Of a stretch of 64,000 bases of DNA, positions 13,001 to 25,000 are shown in pieces. Under the pieces are notes generated by a model that saw nothing but the letters and a program-made list of their open reading frames with translations, was not told where the DNA came from and did no database searches. Every line of letters starts with the position of its first letter. Within the stretch, counting starts at the first letter, position 1. The translations under genes were made by a program, and so were the position numbers. Source of the stretch: Nymphaea colorata (taxonomy: Eukaryota; Streptophyta; Magnoliopsida; Nymphaeales; Nymphaeaceae); the NCBI RefSeq assembly GCF_008831285.2, contig NC_045139.1, forward strand, positions 12,622,704-12,686,703, given 5' to 3'.

Positions 13001-16000
13001 TTAAGTAATCAATTTGGCTCATACCCCTTCTCAAATTATAATCTCAAATTGATGAGGCTTCACACAAAGGAACTGTAATTGAGTATCAAACTAAATTTGA
13101 GAAATTGAGTCACATGGTGGTTGGATAGCCAAAGGAGGCACTGTGGAGCCCTTATTGAGGAAATGAAAGAAAAATTACGTATGAAAGTGCAAATAATTAA
13201 GGCCTGCTAGCTTGTTAGACTCCTTAAATTCTAGATGAGGAAAGATTAAAAGAGCAAATTAGCTGCTGAGAGATTATAAGTTTGCTAAGGATAGACCATT
13301 CAACAAAGAAATCGGAGACTGCTGCATCAGGAGGCAATTAACTTTTTATTCGATGCATCTAGAATGAACAAATGCAAGCATGCACAAAACAAGGACCGAT
13401 ACAATTGTGAGGAATGCTGGATTCCAAGAAACAAGTGCAAACAAATGCCATTATATGAATCAGACTATCAAGATGAAAGGTCTGACATCAAAGCATTGTT
13501 GATATCATTAGTTCAAGAATCATCTAAACCAAAACTTTCTCCATATGTTGTATCAAGTGCTACTAGTCCTAGAGTCATGCAGGTTATTAGCAAAATGAAA
13601 GATAGGACTGTCAGAATCCTAATTGATGCAGGATTTAGACATAATTTCATTTGTTAAAATGCTGCTAAGGCTCACTTGGTGTATGTGCTTCATTGAAAAG
13701 GATAAAGTCAAGCAACTTAAATAGAAATCCAGGGCAAGCAGTTCACCGTTGAATTGTTTATTTTACCAATGCAAGTGGCATACTTAATTCTTGGAATTTA
13801 AAATCTAAGAACACTCAGTAATGCCACTTCAGACTTTGAGGATATCGTCGTGAGTCATGACATTTCATTAAACGGGCAAAATGTGAGTACCCCCCAGAAC
13901 TTGTTTGACTCACCGAATCAGACCATTTGACTCGCCCAAAAGTTGGTTATAGAGTAATGATTTGCATACCTTGTCATCAACGAGGTCATTGCTTACTAAT
14001 TACCAACTTCTGAGGTGAATGTTCTAATCTATGGAAACATAGAAATTAGAAGTATCATTTGCCTATTAAATGTGCAAATAAAAGTTCAAGCTGATTAGGT
14101 TCAGCTGTTCAGGTTCAAGTATGGCTATCTACTTATTTTAGAGAATTTGGACTCTTTAACGTACTTTTACTTCTAGATAACACATACATAACATACATGT
14201 TAAGTTTATTAATTATCAAATAGTTATAAATGTTGAAAATCTTGACTTTAATGTTTGTTTTTCTTGATCAGTTGTTTTCTATTGATATATTGACACTTGA
14301 TAATCAATTGTATGCAACTATAGAGTAGTTTAATTGTCTGTTTCTTGTTGTTACATGCGAAAAAATAACCTATTTATGGTTTTCGTTCTCAGATTCTAAT
14401 AGCAAGCTTTTAATGGGTATTAAATGATAAAAAATAATGCCTTAGTAATGACAAAAATGACAAAAAACAATGTTGTAAAAAGCATATCGTAAGCCGTATT
14501 GGTCAGGCCAATAAATACGCCATATCGTAATGTATCGTATGTGTATCCTAAATTTATTTTTTTAATTCAAAAAAATAGAAAAAAAAAGAGAAAAATCAAA
14601 TAAATCAAGACATAATGGCAGGCTTATTATAGGTATGAACTGTGAAGTTACTTCACAAACATTAATAAGTGGTCATAATATCATATAGCAACACAACATG
14701 AAGTCATGAACTAAGACATCAAAAAACATAACTTATAAGAAGATCTACATAATAACTCATAAGTCGTAAGATCCATAACACATCAAAAACCAAGTTTTAT
14801 GTACACTATACACCACATCACAAGAAAAAATTGTTCAATGTTAATGCAAATGACAAATGAAAACAGCTTCATTCATAATCTTTATCATCTCATTCTCATT
14901 TTCATCTTTCGTAGAAGATATAAACCCTCTTTATCTAAACAGGAATCAATCATCCATGCATAAATCTGCCCTCAGATTGATGATTTCATGGTGAAACTTA
15001 TTATTCCTTTTCAAAATTGCCACAATCTCCCCCTTCTTCAACTATTAGATATGTTTAGAAATGAAGAGGGAGGCAAGTTTTAAAAATTAGTTTGAAAAAG
15101 TGTGGTTTTAACCCATATTTTTCAAAATAGACATGTATCGTGCAATACTGGGTGTATCGCCCTATATTGTACGATAAAGGTTGTGTATCGCACGATACAT
15201 GCGATACACATACAATACACTAGCTGTTTGCGATACAAGTGGTGTATCGTATCGTAAATCTAAACTGATACGGTATGTATCGTACGATACGTACAACACT
15301 GATATAACATATAAAAGGGTTGAAGTGTCGATCTTTTGCACAAACCCTCATACTCAAAACTCTCTCTCTCCCCTCTCCCCTATTGCTGTCGGACTGATGG
15401 CAAAAAGTCAAAGACAGACTCTGGTCCCTTTTTTTTTTAATGGAACATAGTTCTTCTGTTTTAAAGTAACTTACCCATGTTAAGAAGACAAAAAAGTACA
15501 TGAAAATGTGATACACGATAAAAACATGTAAACTTATTTTCAGTTTTTTTTTCAAAAAAAATGCATCTTTTTTGGGTTTTTCTCATTTTAATCATTATGC
15601 TCATTAATATCAATATTTGTGGCTATGGTTTTACACTTTTACTTAATGTTAATTTGACTTAATTTTCTTTATTATACAACTAATCAGGTCATTCTGCAAT
15701 CTTTCATATTTAAATGACAAGTTGTATATTATTTCTTTTTCAAAACCAATCATCAACAAAAGATGGCCCCAATCGCCAAGTTGAACCACTGAGTCATGAG
15801 TCTCTAGTGAATGAGTCGACTCCTGGGTCACTAATTTTCAAACATTGTCAGCTGCCTCTAAAGAGTATTGTTTTCAATTTTCATAAATATCAGCACAACA
15901 TTTAGCAACAATTGATGATTTGATATGATTTGATTCTACAACATAAGTAGGTATCCTGAACAACACCATCCTTCTTGTTGAAGCACTTCTATAACTGAGT

Positions 16001-19000
16001 TGGCAATGTGAAAACAAGTTCTCAACTGAAGTATACTGATGACAAAGGGTGAATTAGTTCCTAAGGGTGACAGACTTCTCCTTCGTCAATTGGCTGTAGA
16101 CCTTTTTTAAGTCATATAGCAGTCCCTCTTGGAGAACCTTCACCTACACCTTTTGTTTGATTAATACGTAGGATATGCACCTCAAAACTAATAAAAACAT
16201 GAAATACAAATACTACTTGTTCACATTGTTTTAAAACCCAGTGACTCGGGACCCAATTGATGTCCTCGACTCATGACTCAGTAGGTCAACTTGGTGGCTC
16301 AGGCTGGATTATGTTAACTATTTTAAAAGAAAAATAATATATAACTTTTCATTTAAACATAAAAGGGTTGTAAAATGACTTGATCACATATGTAAGTTAG
16401 AAATAAGTCCACATCAAGTAAATAATAAGTCATATTTACTTGTGATAACAAGAAATAGTTATTACTACTATGTAGTTGCATTTTCAACATAAGTGAGTAA
16501 CAAGTTTCAATATATCAAAGAAAAACCACTTGCCAAGAAACAAACATTAAAGTCAATATACTCAAGATTTACAACTATCCAATAATTAACAAATTAAACA
16601 TGGATGTATATATTATCTCAAATTTAGAATTAAAAAAGGCAAAGAGCTCAATGATATAAAAATTGAAACATGAAGTTAAGCCTGATTAGCTTTAGCTTTT
16701 CATTTTACATATGCAAACGTAATAAATGAATTATAATAATTCTAAAATTTTATGTTCCAATAAGTTAGAACTTAGAAGGTTCATGTCAAAAGTTAAGTGC
16801 ACAATATGAAGTTTAGTAACACACTGCTGAGTCAAACCGAGTTTCAGCCAACTCAATCCGAGTGTAACTGAGTCATGGACGAGTTAAACCGAGATTTATT
16901 AGTAAATGAGTCCCCCTACTGAGTTGACCTGGTACGATGCGAGTCAAACGGAGTCAACTGGTTGACTCAGTGACTTTTAAAACACTCCTTGTTCAAAATT
17001 CTAACATTACTCAACTGCATTGATTATCAGGCCCATAAAAGTGGCAGTTCAAAAAAGTATGACACATACCTCAAAACTTGGATACTGCATGAAGCACTCA
17101 GCTGTACCATCCACAGTTTTCTGCCAAAAGAAAGCTTAAAACCTGTCAGTATGGACTAGGGATGCAAACAGGCTAGGGTTAGTAACACCAAGTATGACTT
17201 ATATGGAAGCAAAACAACACAACAATACAACATAGTTATCTGTTCTTGATATTATACTATTAACATTTTTTTATTGCATTTGATACTAATACATCAAAAT
17301 CTTATATCAATATACATGATCTCTTATAACATTGGTAATAATGTTTGAGGAATACCATATCAGTTTAATATCTATTTTAATATTTTGTTTCCTTATGCTC
17401 AATGTGGTATTGCCAGTTCTTTAAACCTTGCCCTGGAAGGTGGTGCATTACATGTCACACTTTCATATCGATAAAGTAGCAAAAATAAGAACAGAGGTAT
17501 GGAAATGCAAAATATCAAATATTTACAGTAAACGACATTCATGATGATCAGCAACAAATGCCCAAAATAAATGATGCATCCGTGACTACTAACTGAATGC
17601 GTACTGAAATAATCTGCTTCATATTTTGGAATAGCTGACAACAGAATATATTAATTGACATTCCAGTTTTATTCAGTTGCATACAATTATAAACAAAATG
17701 AAATTCATGCTTCTATATGTTGTAAAGTTTTTCACTCTTCATCATGTTCTGAAGCATTATGCTTTCCAACAAGAGAACAACATAGGCAGCCACATCATAT
17801 CATGTTGAACAAAGGAAAAGATAAGGAACAAGAGGAAAAGAAACACACTTTCTGGTATTTGCAACTCTGCAAATCAACAAAAATCTCGCCACATGAATCC
17901 CTACAGTCGACTGTATAAAATGCAATCTTCTTTTGTCGCTTGCGGCATTTGATGTTCATCTCTTTCTGCATGCAAATCAGTATATAAAAGTGAATGTACT
18001 TATGAGGTTCAAAGTTCAAATTACCTCAACAAATAAGGCCACAATGAGATTGGGCATCACACTGCACATCTCAGACTATTAAGAGCCAAGAACAAGCATT
18101 TTCAGGAAAGACAATTCTTAAATAAATTATGACGACAAACTAAAACAAAATAGTTCAAAAATATGCAGGAACACAGTATAAGCTTATTAAATCAGACAGA
18201 GATTATTATGTCGTTCAGCTCTAATTTTACAATAAAATAAAATAAAATGAGCCCAGATGTATAATTTTCATAGAAAGGAAACAGGTCAACTCATTTGTGG
18301 CCTCTCAGGTTGGAAAATACACATTCCTTCTGGAATGATTAATAAATAGAGATGAGGGAATGGTATCCAAAAAAAAATTCTCACTATCCTTTTATTTGTT
18401 GTAAAAGAGATTTGTTGCTGAAAGTAACAATGGTCTGTTAGATCAGTGGCAATAAAAGGTTGACTAAGTATTTGTCATTTAAGCTTGTAAAGATATGTAG
18501 AAGAGTATGACAATTGCATACTTTGTTATTGAGAGAGCATCTACCGATGATTACAGTGTCAAACTTATCAAAGAAACCATCTTCACAGCCAGATAAGCTA
18601 CCTGAGAATAAAACAGAAGGATATGATGTCAAAGTAGATTTATTGTTTCGTCATTCGAAGAAACAATATGATGTCAAAACAAAAGTAGATTTAAGCATTT
18701 CGTCATTCCAAGAGACAAACCCTGGAAAACAGACAAGGCATCAAGAAATAGCAGTGGTACAGCAATATAAGCGTGTGAATATGTGTACAATAATTGCAGA
18801 ACAAGTCTGACTCACCCTTTTCAAATGAAACACTGACCATTGGATTAAAATCTCGCAAAGAATCAGAACAAACTTCAGCAATAGTCTTCTCTTTATATTT
18901 ATCTTCATCAGGAGGGATCAAAAAATTCACCAAGAGATCTTTTTCCGATACCAGGCGGTCGTCCATTAAAGTTAAACTGCCAATTCCAGCCAAGACAACA

Positions 19001-19582
19001 TTCTTACAGAACTGCAAGAGAAGTAAATCCGAGGGGGAAAAAAATATTAAGGCTACTAGTTTGATGTTTAAGAAACCCATAAAACGGGATATTCAAAGCA
19101 ACATGAATACATTTAAAACATGACATAGTGCCTCCAAACACCCACTGATCCTCTCTTCCAACGTTACGCAGAACCAATTGCTTCAACTTCCAATTTTAAC
19201 GCGCAACAGATAGGGAGAGAGCTACGGCAGAAGAACTAACTAATCAACGGCATCAAGTTTCTCATCATTCAATCATTCCAGTAAACACAACGCCGCAGCA
19301 CCAAATTTAAAAAGTGAATAAATAAATTTCGATAATTCTTACCTCAACAATGGTGCCCGTTATTCCACTAACTAAGATATGAGACTTGCTCAGCCTGAGA
19401 ACCACATAACCCAAAAAAAAAAAAACCAATAAGACCAATCAAGTTACTTACTAAACAAGAGACTAAAACAAGATCAAACACAAAAGTGAACGTTAGTACC
19501 TCCGTTGTGCATCCGCACCCCATATACGTATCTGGCGATCGTACAACGCTGTTTCTTGCTCGGTCAGTTCCTCTCCATTCAT
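10092..19582 (-). CDS. SAE1: SUMO-activating enzyme subunit 1 (E1 small subunit), ten coding exons
   Basis: SAE1 pairs with SAE2 to form the nuclear E1 enzyme that adenylates SUMO and starts the SUMO conjugation cascade. Coding exons on the minus strand: 19582-19500, 19394-19343, 19011-18816, 18601-18522, 17965-17849, 17120-17070, 11922-11856, 11074-10971, 10887-10783 and 10205-10092. All boundaries are GT-AG, phases agree, and the sum is 322 residues plus stop, the usual length for plant SAE1. The start MNGEELTEQETALYDRQIR matches the family N-terminus; Arg16 in YDRQIR corresponds to the arginine that reaches the ATP site of the partner. Other hallmarks are VVLAGIGSLTLMDDR, AFYTVDCRDSCGEIFVDLQ, CAIIGGILGQ and, near the end, KNFFFFDAATGKGTIED. 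As expected for the small subunit, there is no catalytic-cysteine domain. Intron 6 (17069-11923) is about 5.1 kb and carries several transposon remains; the other introns are 83-895 bp. Confidence 0.97.
12314..12621. mobile_element. hAT-type MITE built of GTATCGTA motifs, in SAE1 intron 6
   Basis: A 308-bp non-coding element flanked by the perfect 8-bp duplication CATTAGGG (12306-12313 and 12622-12629). The ends are TAATGTTGTA on the left and TACAACACTG on the right, near-matching inverted repeats. The regions next to both ends are dense in GTATCGTA, CGTATCGTAA and ATACG motifs, like the subterminal transposase-binding repeats of hAT elements. No coding capacity. Confidence 0.8.
13340..13865 (+). 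pseudogene. Ty3/gypsy retrotransposon gag-protease relic, in SAE1 intron 6
   Basis: The frame at 13364-13657 contains a zinc-knuckle-like cluster (DRYNCEECWIPRNKCK) and, about 60 residues on, VRILIDAGFRHNFI. The latter corresponds to the retroviral-type aspartic protease active site, where the usual D-S/T-G is here D-A-G. After a stop at 13655-13657, related reading continues in pieces (for example LPMQVAYLILGI near 13770), as in the protease C-terminal part and linker of Ty3/gypsy plant elements. There is no reverse transcriptase, no integrase and no visible long terminal repeat. It is a short, inactive fragment. Confidence 0.7.
14468..15301. mobile_element. Second GTATCGTA-type hAT MITE, longer form, in SAE1 intron 6
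   Basis: The left end CAATGTTGTAAAAAGCATATCG and the right end GTACGATACGTACAACACTG match the ends of the 308-bp element at 12314. Both ends are bordered by the same TATCGTA/CGATACA motifs. The 834-bp span holds unrelated AT-rich DNA in the middle (about 14590-15120). The 8-bp flanks agree only partly, so this may be an older copy or two ends brought together. Confidence 0.55.
15768..15847. mobile_element. Truncated, inverted copy of the 16224 element family
   Basis: Read on the minus strand from 15847, this begins CAATGTTTGAAAATTAGTGA and continues with GAGTCGACTC and GACTCAGTGGTTCAACTTGG, closely following the left end of the element at 16224. It is one end only, in the opposite orientation. 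Confidence 0.5.
16224..16987. mobile_element. hAT-type MITE with GACTC/GAGTC subterminal repeats, in SAE1 intron 6
   Basis: A 764-bp element flanked by the perfect 8-bp duplication CTTGTTCA (16216-16223 and 16988-16995). The ends CATTGTTTTAAAA and TTTTAAAACACTC are inverted repeats matching at 11 of 13 positions, and the match extends into CAGTGACTCG/TGACTCAGTGAC. Both ends are crowded with GACTC, GAGTCA and CCGAGT motifs, while the centre is plain AT-rich DNA without a reading frame. Confidence 0.8.
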
Positions 19583-19722
19583 CTTGTTCTGCGTATCAAT
19601 CAACATAGGTCGAAAATACAATCAAAATACCTCCGAATCATATAAAACGAATCCCATTTTCTCCCTTTTACTTCAGCGGATTACCGAAACTTTCATTGGA
19701 GAAACTACAAAGACAAAAGATA

Positions 19723-19728
19723 GGCCCA
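19723..19728 (-). promoter_or_regulatory. Candidate site II element (TGGGCC) upstream of SAE1
   Basis: TGGGCC on the minus strand lies about 140 bp upstream of the SAE1 start codon. Site II elements, bound by TCP factors, are common in plant genes active in growing cells. A six-base match can arise by chance. Confidence 0.3.
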
Positions 19729-19797
19729 AGCAAGCTATCACCGGATGCTCGAGATGTCCTAACGACCGATCCTAAAAGGAAGCACTAGCGGCAAAGC

Positions 19798-19808
19798 CCT
19801 AACCCTAG
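19798..19808. promoter_or_regulatory. Telo-box-like AACCCTA upstream of SAE1
   Basis: CCTAACCCTAG occurs about 220 bp upstream of the SAE1 start. Telo boxes often accompany site II elements in promoters of growth genes. The pairing with TGGGCC at 19723 is suggestive only. Confidence 0.3.
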
Positions 19809-21971
19809 CCGTGGGAAGGAGCAAGATTCTCCATAAATTCAATCGAGATTCAGAACGTGAACAAGATTGAGAAGTGACGCGAAAATCAGTAAAATGAGAT
19901 AGGTATTTTGATAAACAACCGTTTCGTTAGTGACAAGGAGGGACTGGAACTCTCACAAGTTCTTGCACGGAACGCGCGCTTTCTTCTGGGAACTCGATTT
20001 GCCCTTTCAACGATGGCGTTTTCGTAAATAGTTGGATGCGGCTCTAACAGTGCATAAAAGTACTGAAATGCCCTTACGGATGTCGTAGTCCGAGCCGAGA
20101 AACCGAGTGCATCTCACGCCACCGCGAACCGGCCGAGTCAACACAAGCGCGAGTGTCATGAAAGAATGCGCACACCAAAGTCTTGCGAAAAGTATACAAT
20201 TGAATGGCCATTTAGTTCTGGACTAATATATTAAAAAGCCCCATTCATCTGGTTATTAAGTTGGCTACAAGAACTAATAAAGGTTGGCGTAGCCTCACGT
20301 TTTATATAGACAAAAAGAAAGAAAAAATGCTTCAAGTTAGAGGGCACTATCAAATTCAAGGGGTAAGAGGTACACCTTTAGTTCGATTCGCCCGAGCATT
20401 GTGCGTCTACATCTATAATGGTAGGGTGTCGTACCTAAGTTGACAAGTGCACCATTATCATAGTTGACTCTGACACAGCTAAGAACTTTAGAGTTCAAGG
20501 AAAATGGCAGGAGCATTCACCACTTTTTCTTGAGGTTAGTTGTAATAACTTCCACTGACCTGGGATGTCCGAAACATGTTTTCTATATCCCTTGTTGGAA
20601 CCTAGTATTGGTCCCAATTTAACCAACTTATGAAAAACCACATTTTACAAGCACATTTAAGCTTTTTTAATTAATTTAGACCAAAAGCCCAAGGTTATTG
20701 ATTAATGCAATAATTTTTTTTTTTTGTTTTATGGCATTATTTTCTTTCTATAGACGATCAATTGTTATTGTGAGGGTCCTAACTGCATTGGTCTAACCTG
20801 CCATGGTTTTACTAGCCAACTTTGTAAAATTCCTAAAACCAAATGTAATAACCAACTGAAAGGGGCATAGATAAGTGGTATTTTTACAATGAAACCTTAA
20901 ATTTGTAGTTGAATTTAGGTGGACCTAGGTTTAGTTATTATATGAGGTAACCCTGCGATACTCAAATCACTACCCCAGAGACTTGGGTGGGCTTCATTGT
21001 TAATTATATATTTAGTGTCCCATGAAAAAAAGGTTTTGGCTCTGCTTCTACTAGTCAAAGCTGCGTGTCATAAGGAAAGATGTGACTTTCACACGGAAAT
21101 GGGTTTTTGGGTTTATGTGTGTTAATGGTGACATGAAAAACTGGAATAAACCCAGCTTTTGAAAAAACTCAGAGAGGTGAAGGGTGGATGTTAATTTTCA
21201 AACTTGAGAGAAGAGGGAGGGAGGGAGGGAGGTGCATGTTAATTTTCAATTAGACTCATTAAATCATGCTTTTATAGTAAATTTGGTGAGCTTGAAGAGG
21301 GTAGGTGTTATACCATCAACACCAAGTTTGAATCGATTGTAGTTTATCAAGCCAATTCAACAATGGGTGTTTACAAAAACCCAAAGAACTCACTTTATCT
21401 TTCCCAAAAGTGTAAATAACTGTTTAATTTTCAGGAAATGACAAATAGTTGCTTGAGTTACAGGCATTCTACGAATGCTGGCAGTGTAAAGTGAACTTAG
21501 AAAGAGAGAGAGGGGGAGAAATAATTTAAAATCGTAGGAAAAATTTTCGAAAATAAATTTCAACTGGTAAAGTTGTATTTTAACTTCAATTCAATTGTTT
21601 CTTTCAACCAACTTTTATGAAGGGCTAGTTCATAATATTACTTCACCAAGACAGGTAAACTATTGACAATGTTGTAAAATTCACATTTTATAAATATATT
21701 AAACGTTAGTTTTTTTTTTTTGTAAATTTTGCTAGATAATAGACTCATCAATATGCAAATCAGTAGGTTATGACCTTAGCACGAGACTATGTGTTAAGGA
21801 AAATGACAAACATATCCTTCCGACTCGCCTGCTTGAACAACTTACAAGCGAGTCGTAGTGACTCGGTTTTCTCAACGGGATCAACGATTCAGCAAAAGAA
21901 TGAGGAATAATTTCGTCATGAACACTTGGGGACACGTCCGTCAATTCAGAATAAACGAAACGAGGCTGCGA

Positions 21972-21980
21972 TCTCCCGCC
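21972..21980 (+). promoter_or_regulatory. Candidate E2F site upstream of PRIM2
   Basis: TCTCCCGCC lies about 95 bp upstream of the PRIM2 start codon and differs from the consensus TTTCCCGCC at one base. E2F control is well established for plant DNA replication genes, so the location fits. Binding is not shown by sequence alone. Confidence 0.4.
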
Positions 21981-22072
21981 ATTTCCACTCTTCGGACGCT
22001 GTAAATACTAGAAAAACGCGCGGCTCTTACCTGAGAAGCAAGAAGAGAGGAGAAACAGACGAACGAGAAGAA

Positions 22073-25000
22073 ATGGAGATCGTGAGGTCTCACAGGAAGA
22101 GTTCCGCCGGAGGTCCCGTCCCTACCCTTTCTTTCTATCGATCGGCACCGCCATTAGAAGTTAGACTGGAGGATTTCGAGCTCTTCGCGATGGATCGTCT
22201 TCGAGGTACCCTGTTGTTTGCTCCTGCTTTCTATGTCACCTTGGTCGTTTATTATCGGAAATTGCTGTTTCACCTTTTCAATTTAATGTTCGAAATTTCG
22301 TGTTTGTCGTCGATCGTGGAGCACCGCCTGTTTTCTAGGGCTTCCGTCGCAGTTGTGGTCCAGTGCATCTTTATTGAGTTTAGACATATGTTCTGATGTT
22401 CACGAAATCGTTGATGCAGTTCTTCATGGAATTTCGGATGGATTATCACGTGGAAAGAAGGCTACTGAGATGGATGATCTGGTAGCTTTCTCACGAATAG
22501 TGTTTGGTTTTGGTGAAATTTTTATTTTGCTTCTACTTAATGCTCATGAAAAACTCTCTGGCTGTTTGATTTTATCACAGGTAAGCGAGCTGTGGAGAGA
22601 GCACATGCGGCATCCAGATACTACGGAAATTATTAACAAAGATATCATTTCTCACTTTGTACTGCGACTAGTTTACTGCAGAACGTAAACATTCGTTTCA
22701 AAATTTTCTGCATACATCATAACTGTCTGTGATGATAGTTGAACTCTAAGTTCCTTTAATAAAAAAATTGTCTGTAAATCACAGCGAGGATCTACGCAAG
22801 TGGTTTCTGTCAATGGAAACAACACTTTTCCGTTCCCGGTTCAGATTTGCAAGTGCTGAAGCTCAGGTAAATGGGTTTGAAAACACCTAATTGAGTGGGT
22901 TGCAGCGTATTTATTCTCCTTTGCAATTGCTTGTAATCATATTAATAAGAAGAGTTTTGGTTGAATTTGTAGATAATGCTCATGAATGAATGTGAGCTAC
23001 CTCTCAAGGCACTCACCCACGATGAATTTAAGGTGTGTAAGATGTATTTCTTTTTCGTTTTTATCTGTATGGGTTTTGCTTGCCGCATTGGATGTTTGTG
23101 ACATGGCAAAAGAGAATCTAGATGTTTTTTATTCAAATCGAATTCATGGTGTCAGTTGTCATTTGATGGTTTTGATGATTGAAAATATGTTTTGTCATCT
23201 ATTATTTTTGAACCTTGATGATGATTCTAATTTCTAAAGGTATGCTTGAATACACAAACTTAACAACCATCTCAACGATGGACACTTCTATTCATAAGTA
23301 GACTAATAAGCATGATGATCTCAATAACATTTTATTTTGGAGGGATGTTTTCAGTTTTCTGTTTTAGAACTTCTAATTCTTGCGTGATCTGTTTTTCAAA
23401 TTTTCAGTAATTCTTCAGCGGGATCCTTTTTTGTGGTTCAACTCCTGACCTTTTGGAGAAGTTGTAGTGTCTGTTATTTTGTCTCTATGCATGTTTGTTA
23501 GTGTATAGGTTGTGTAATATAAGCTCTGCTTGATTCACAATTTTGGTCAATTAATTGAGTTAATGAACATCTGCATTTTGAGTGTTATGCCTGCACTTGT
23601 CCATATTTATTTTCTCATGCTGTATGTACACTTTTTATGCTCATTGAATGCAAAATAGTTATTGCTTTTGTGTGGCATCTTTTTTAAATGTACATCTAAT
23701 TCAAAGTGCTTCCTCGAGTTCCATTGTATATGATTTACATGTGAACCACTGAATGCTGTAAACTGCACTTTGATTCATGAATTTGGTTGGTTAATTCAAC
23801 TGGGGAAAGTCTGTATTTTGGATTTTTTCCTTCCATGAAGGGTGCTACATAGATCTTTCGGTTATTGAAATTTTAATTCTTTGGGTTTTGTAGATCCCCT
23901 TTGTTAGATCCATTAGAAGAACACACAAAAGGCTGTCCATCCAATATTAGCCAATATGTATGGTTGGCAACTATTTGATAATATCACCTTAGTAAGCAAA
24001 TTTGTCTTTGGCTATATGAGGTCATCACTATCCTCCCAGATGAAACAGTTTGATTTTGGCAATGTCTTGTCACATGCTTGAATTGCGAGCTTCAGTTGCT
24101 TGATTTTTTCATTCTGCTTCCACTGATTAGATTTTTCTCATTTTCTCTTTCTCCTTAAGTTAGTTTTTATGTATGCTTTAACAGGATGTGAAGGACGAGC
24201 TCGGACAAGTTGCACGCTCAATTAACCAACCTTTGCCTACTGGTATAGCTGGTTTTTCATGATTATTTATCGCCTGTTTATGCTTTTGCCCATTATTTTG
24301 TCTTCCACTCAAAAGGAAAGGGAGCCTTATATTTTGGATTACAGGCAGAAGATAAATGGTGTTTCATGTATGCTACTGCCTTTTATGTTATTGACTGTTA
24401 ATCTGTGAACTTTCCATTGAATTCTTTAGAAAGTAATATAAATAAATTTGCATTGTATTGGTATACATATTTCTGATTCCTTTTGTCAACATGCTTGGCA
24501 ACTTTACCTAGAATCAAAATCCTGCAGTTTCCCAACACCTTGACACTTGTTCCCATAAATTTACATATGGATCATTTTATCATGCTATTTGTGACAGCTG
24601 AGACAGTGAAGATGGCTTAACACCTAGAATTTCATGCATGCTAATATGGCTATCTTTAAGCAATGCAATAATTGAGAATGGAGCATCCATATCTCCATTG
24701 GGAAAAGTAGATTAAGTACAAATATTCATCTACATGGTCCTTATGTTAATAATGTAGGGTGTAATATTAGCTTGGGTTTTAATTCTTATACATTTTTGTC
24801 AATGATCAACTATTTTCTTTTGAAGTGATATGCCTTCATGATTAGCTTCTTCTTTATCCCATTGTTTTGTTATCTTTTTTTCTTTTCTCAATACTTGGTC
24901 CTGCATATGTTTAATTTTGTTTTTCTATAACATTTTGGATTTCTTAGCATTTCTGTTTTGAGTCTTCCTGTTTTAACCACTTTGTTTTTTTTTTTTTCAG

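Larger units (their letters stand above)
19583..22072. promoter_or_regulatory. Divergent spacer between SAE1 and PRIM2
   Basis: This 2.5-kb region separates the two start codons and must hold both promoters. The 600 bp next to SAE1 and about 250 bp next to PRIM2 are less AT-rich and look like leader or promoter DNA. The middle (about 20200-21780) is AT-rich spacer with a GA-rich patch near 21210-21235 and 21500-21520, and no gene. Confidence 0.6.
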
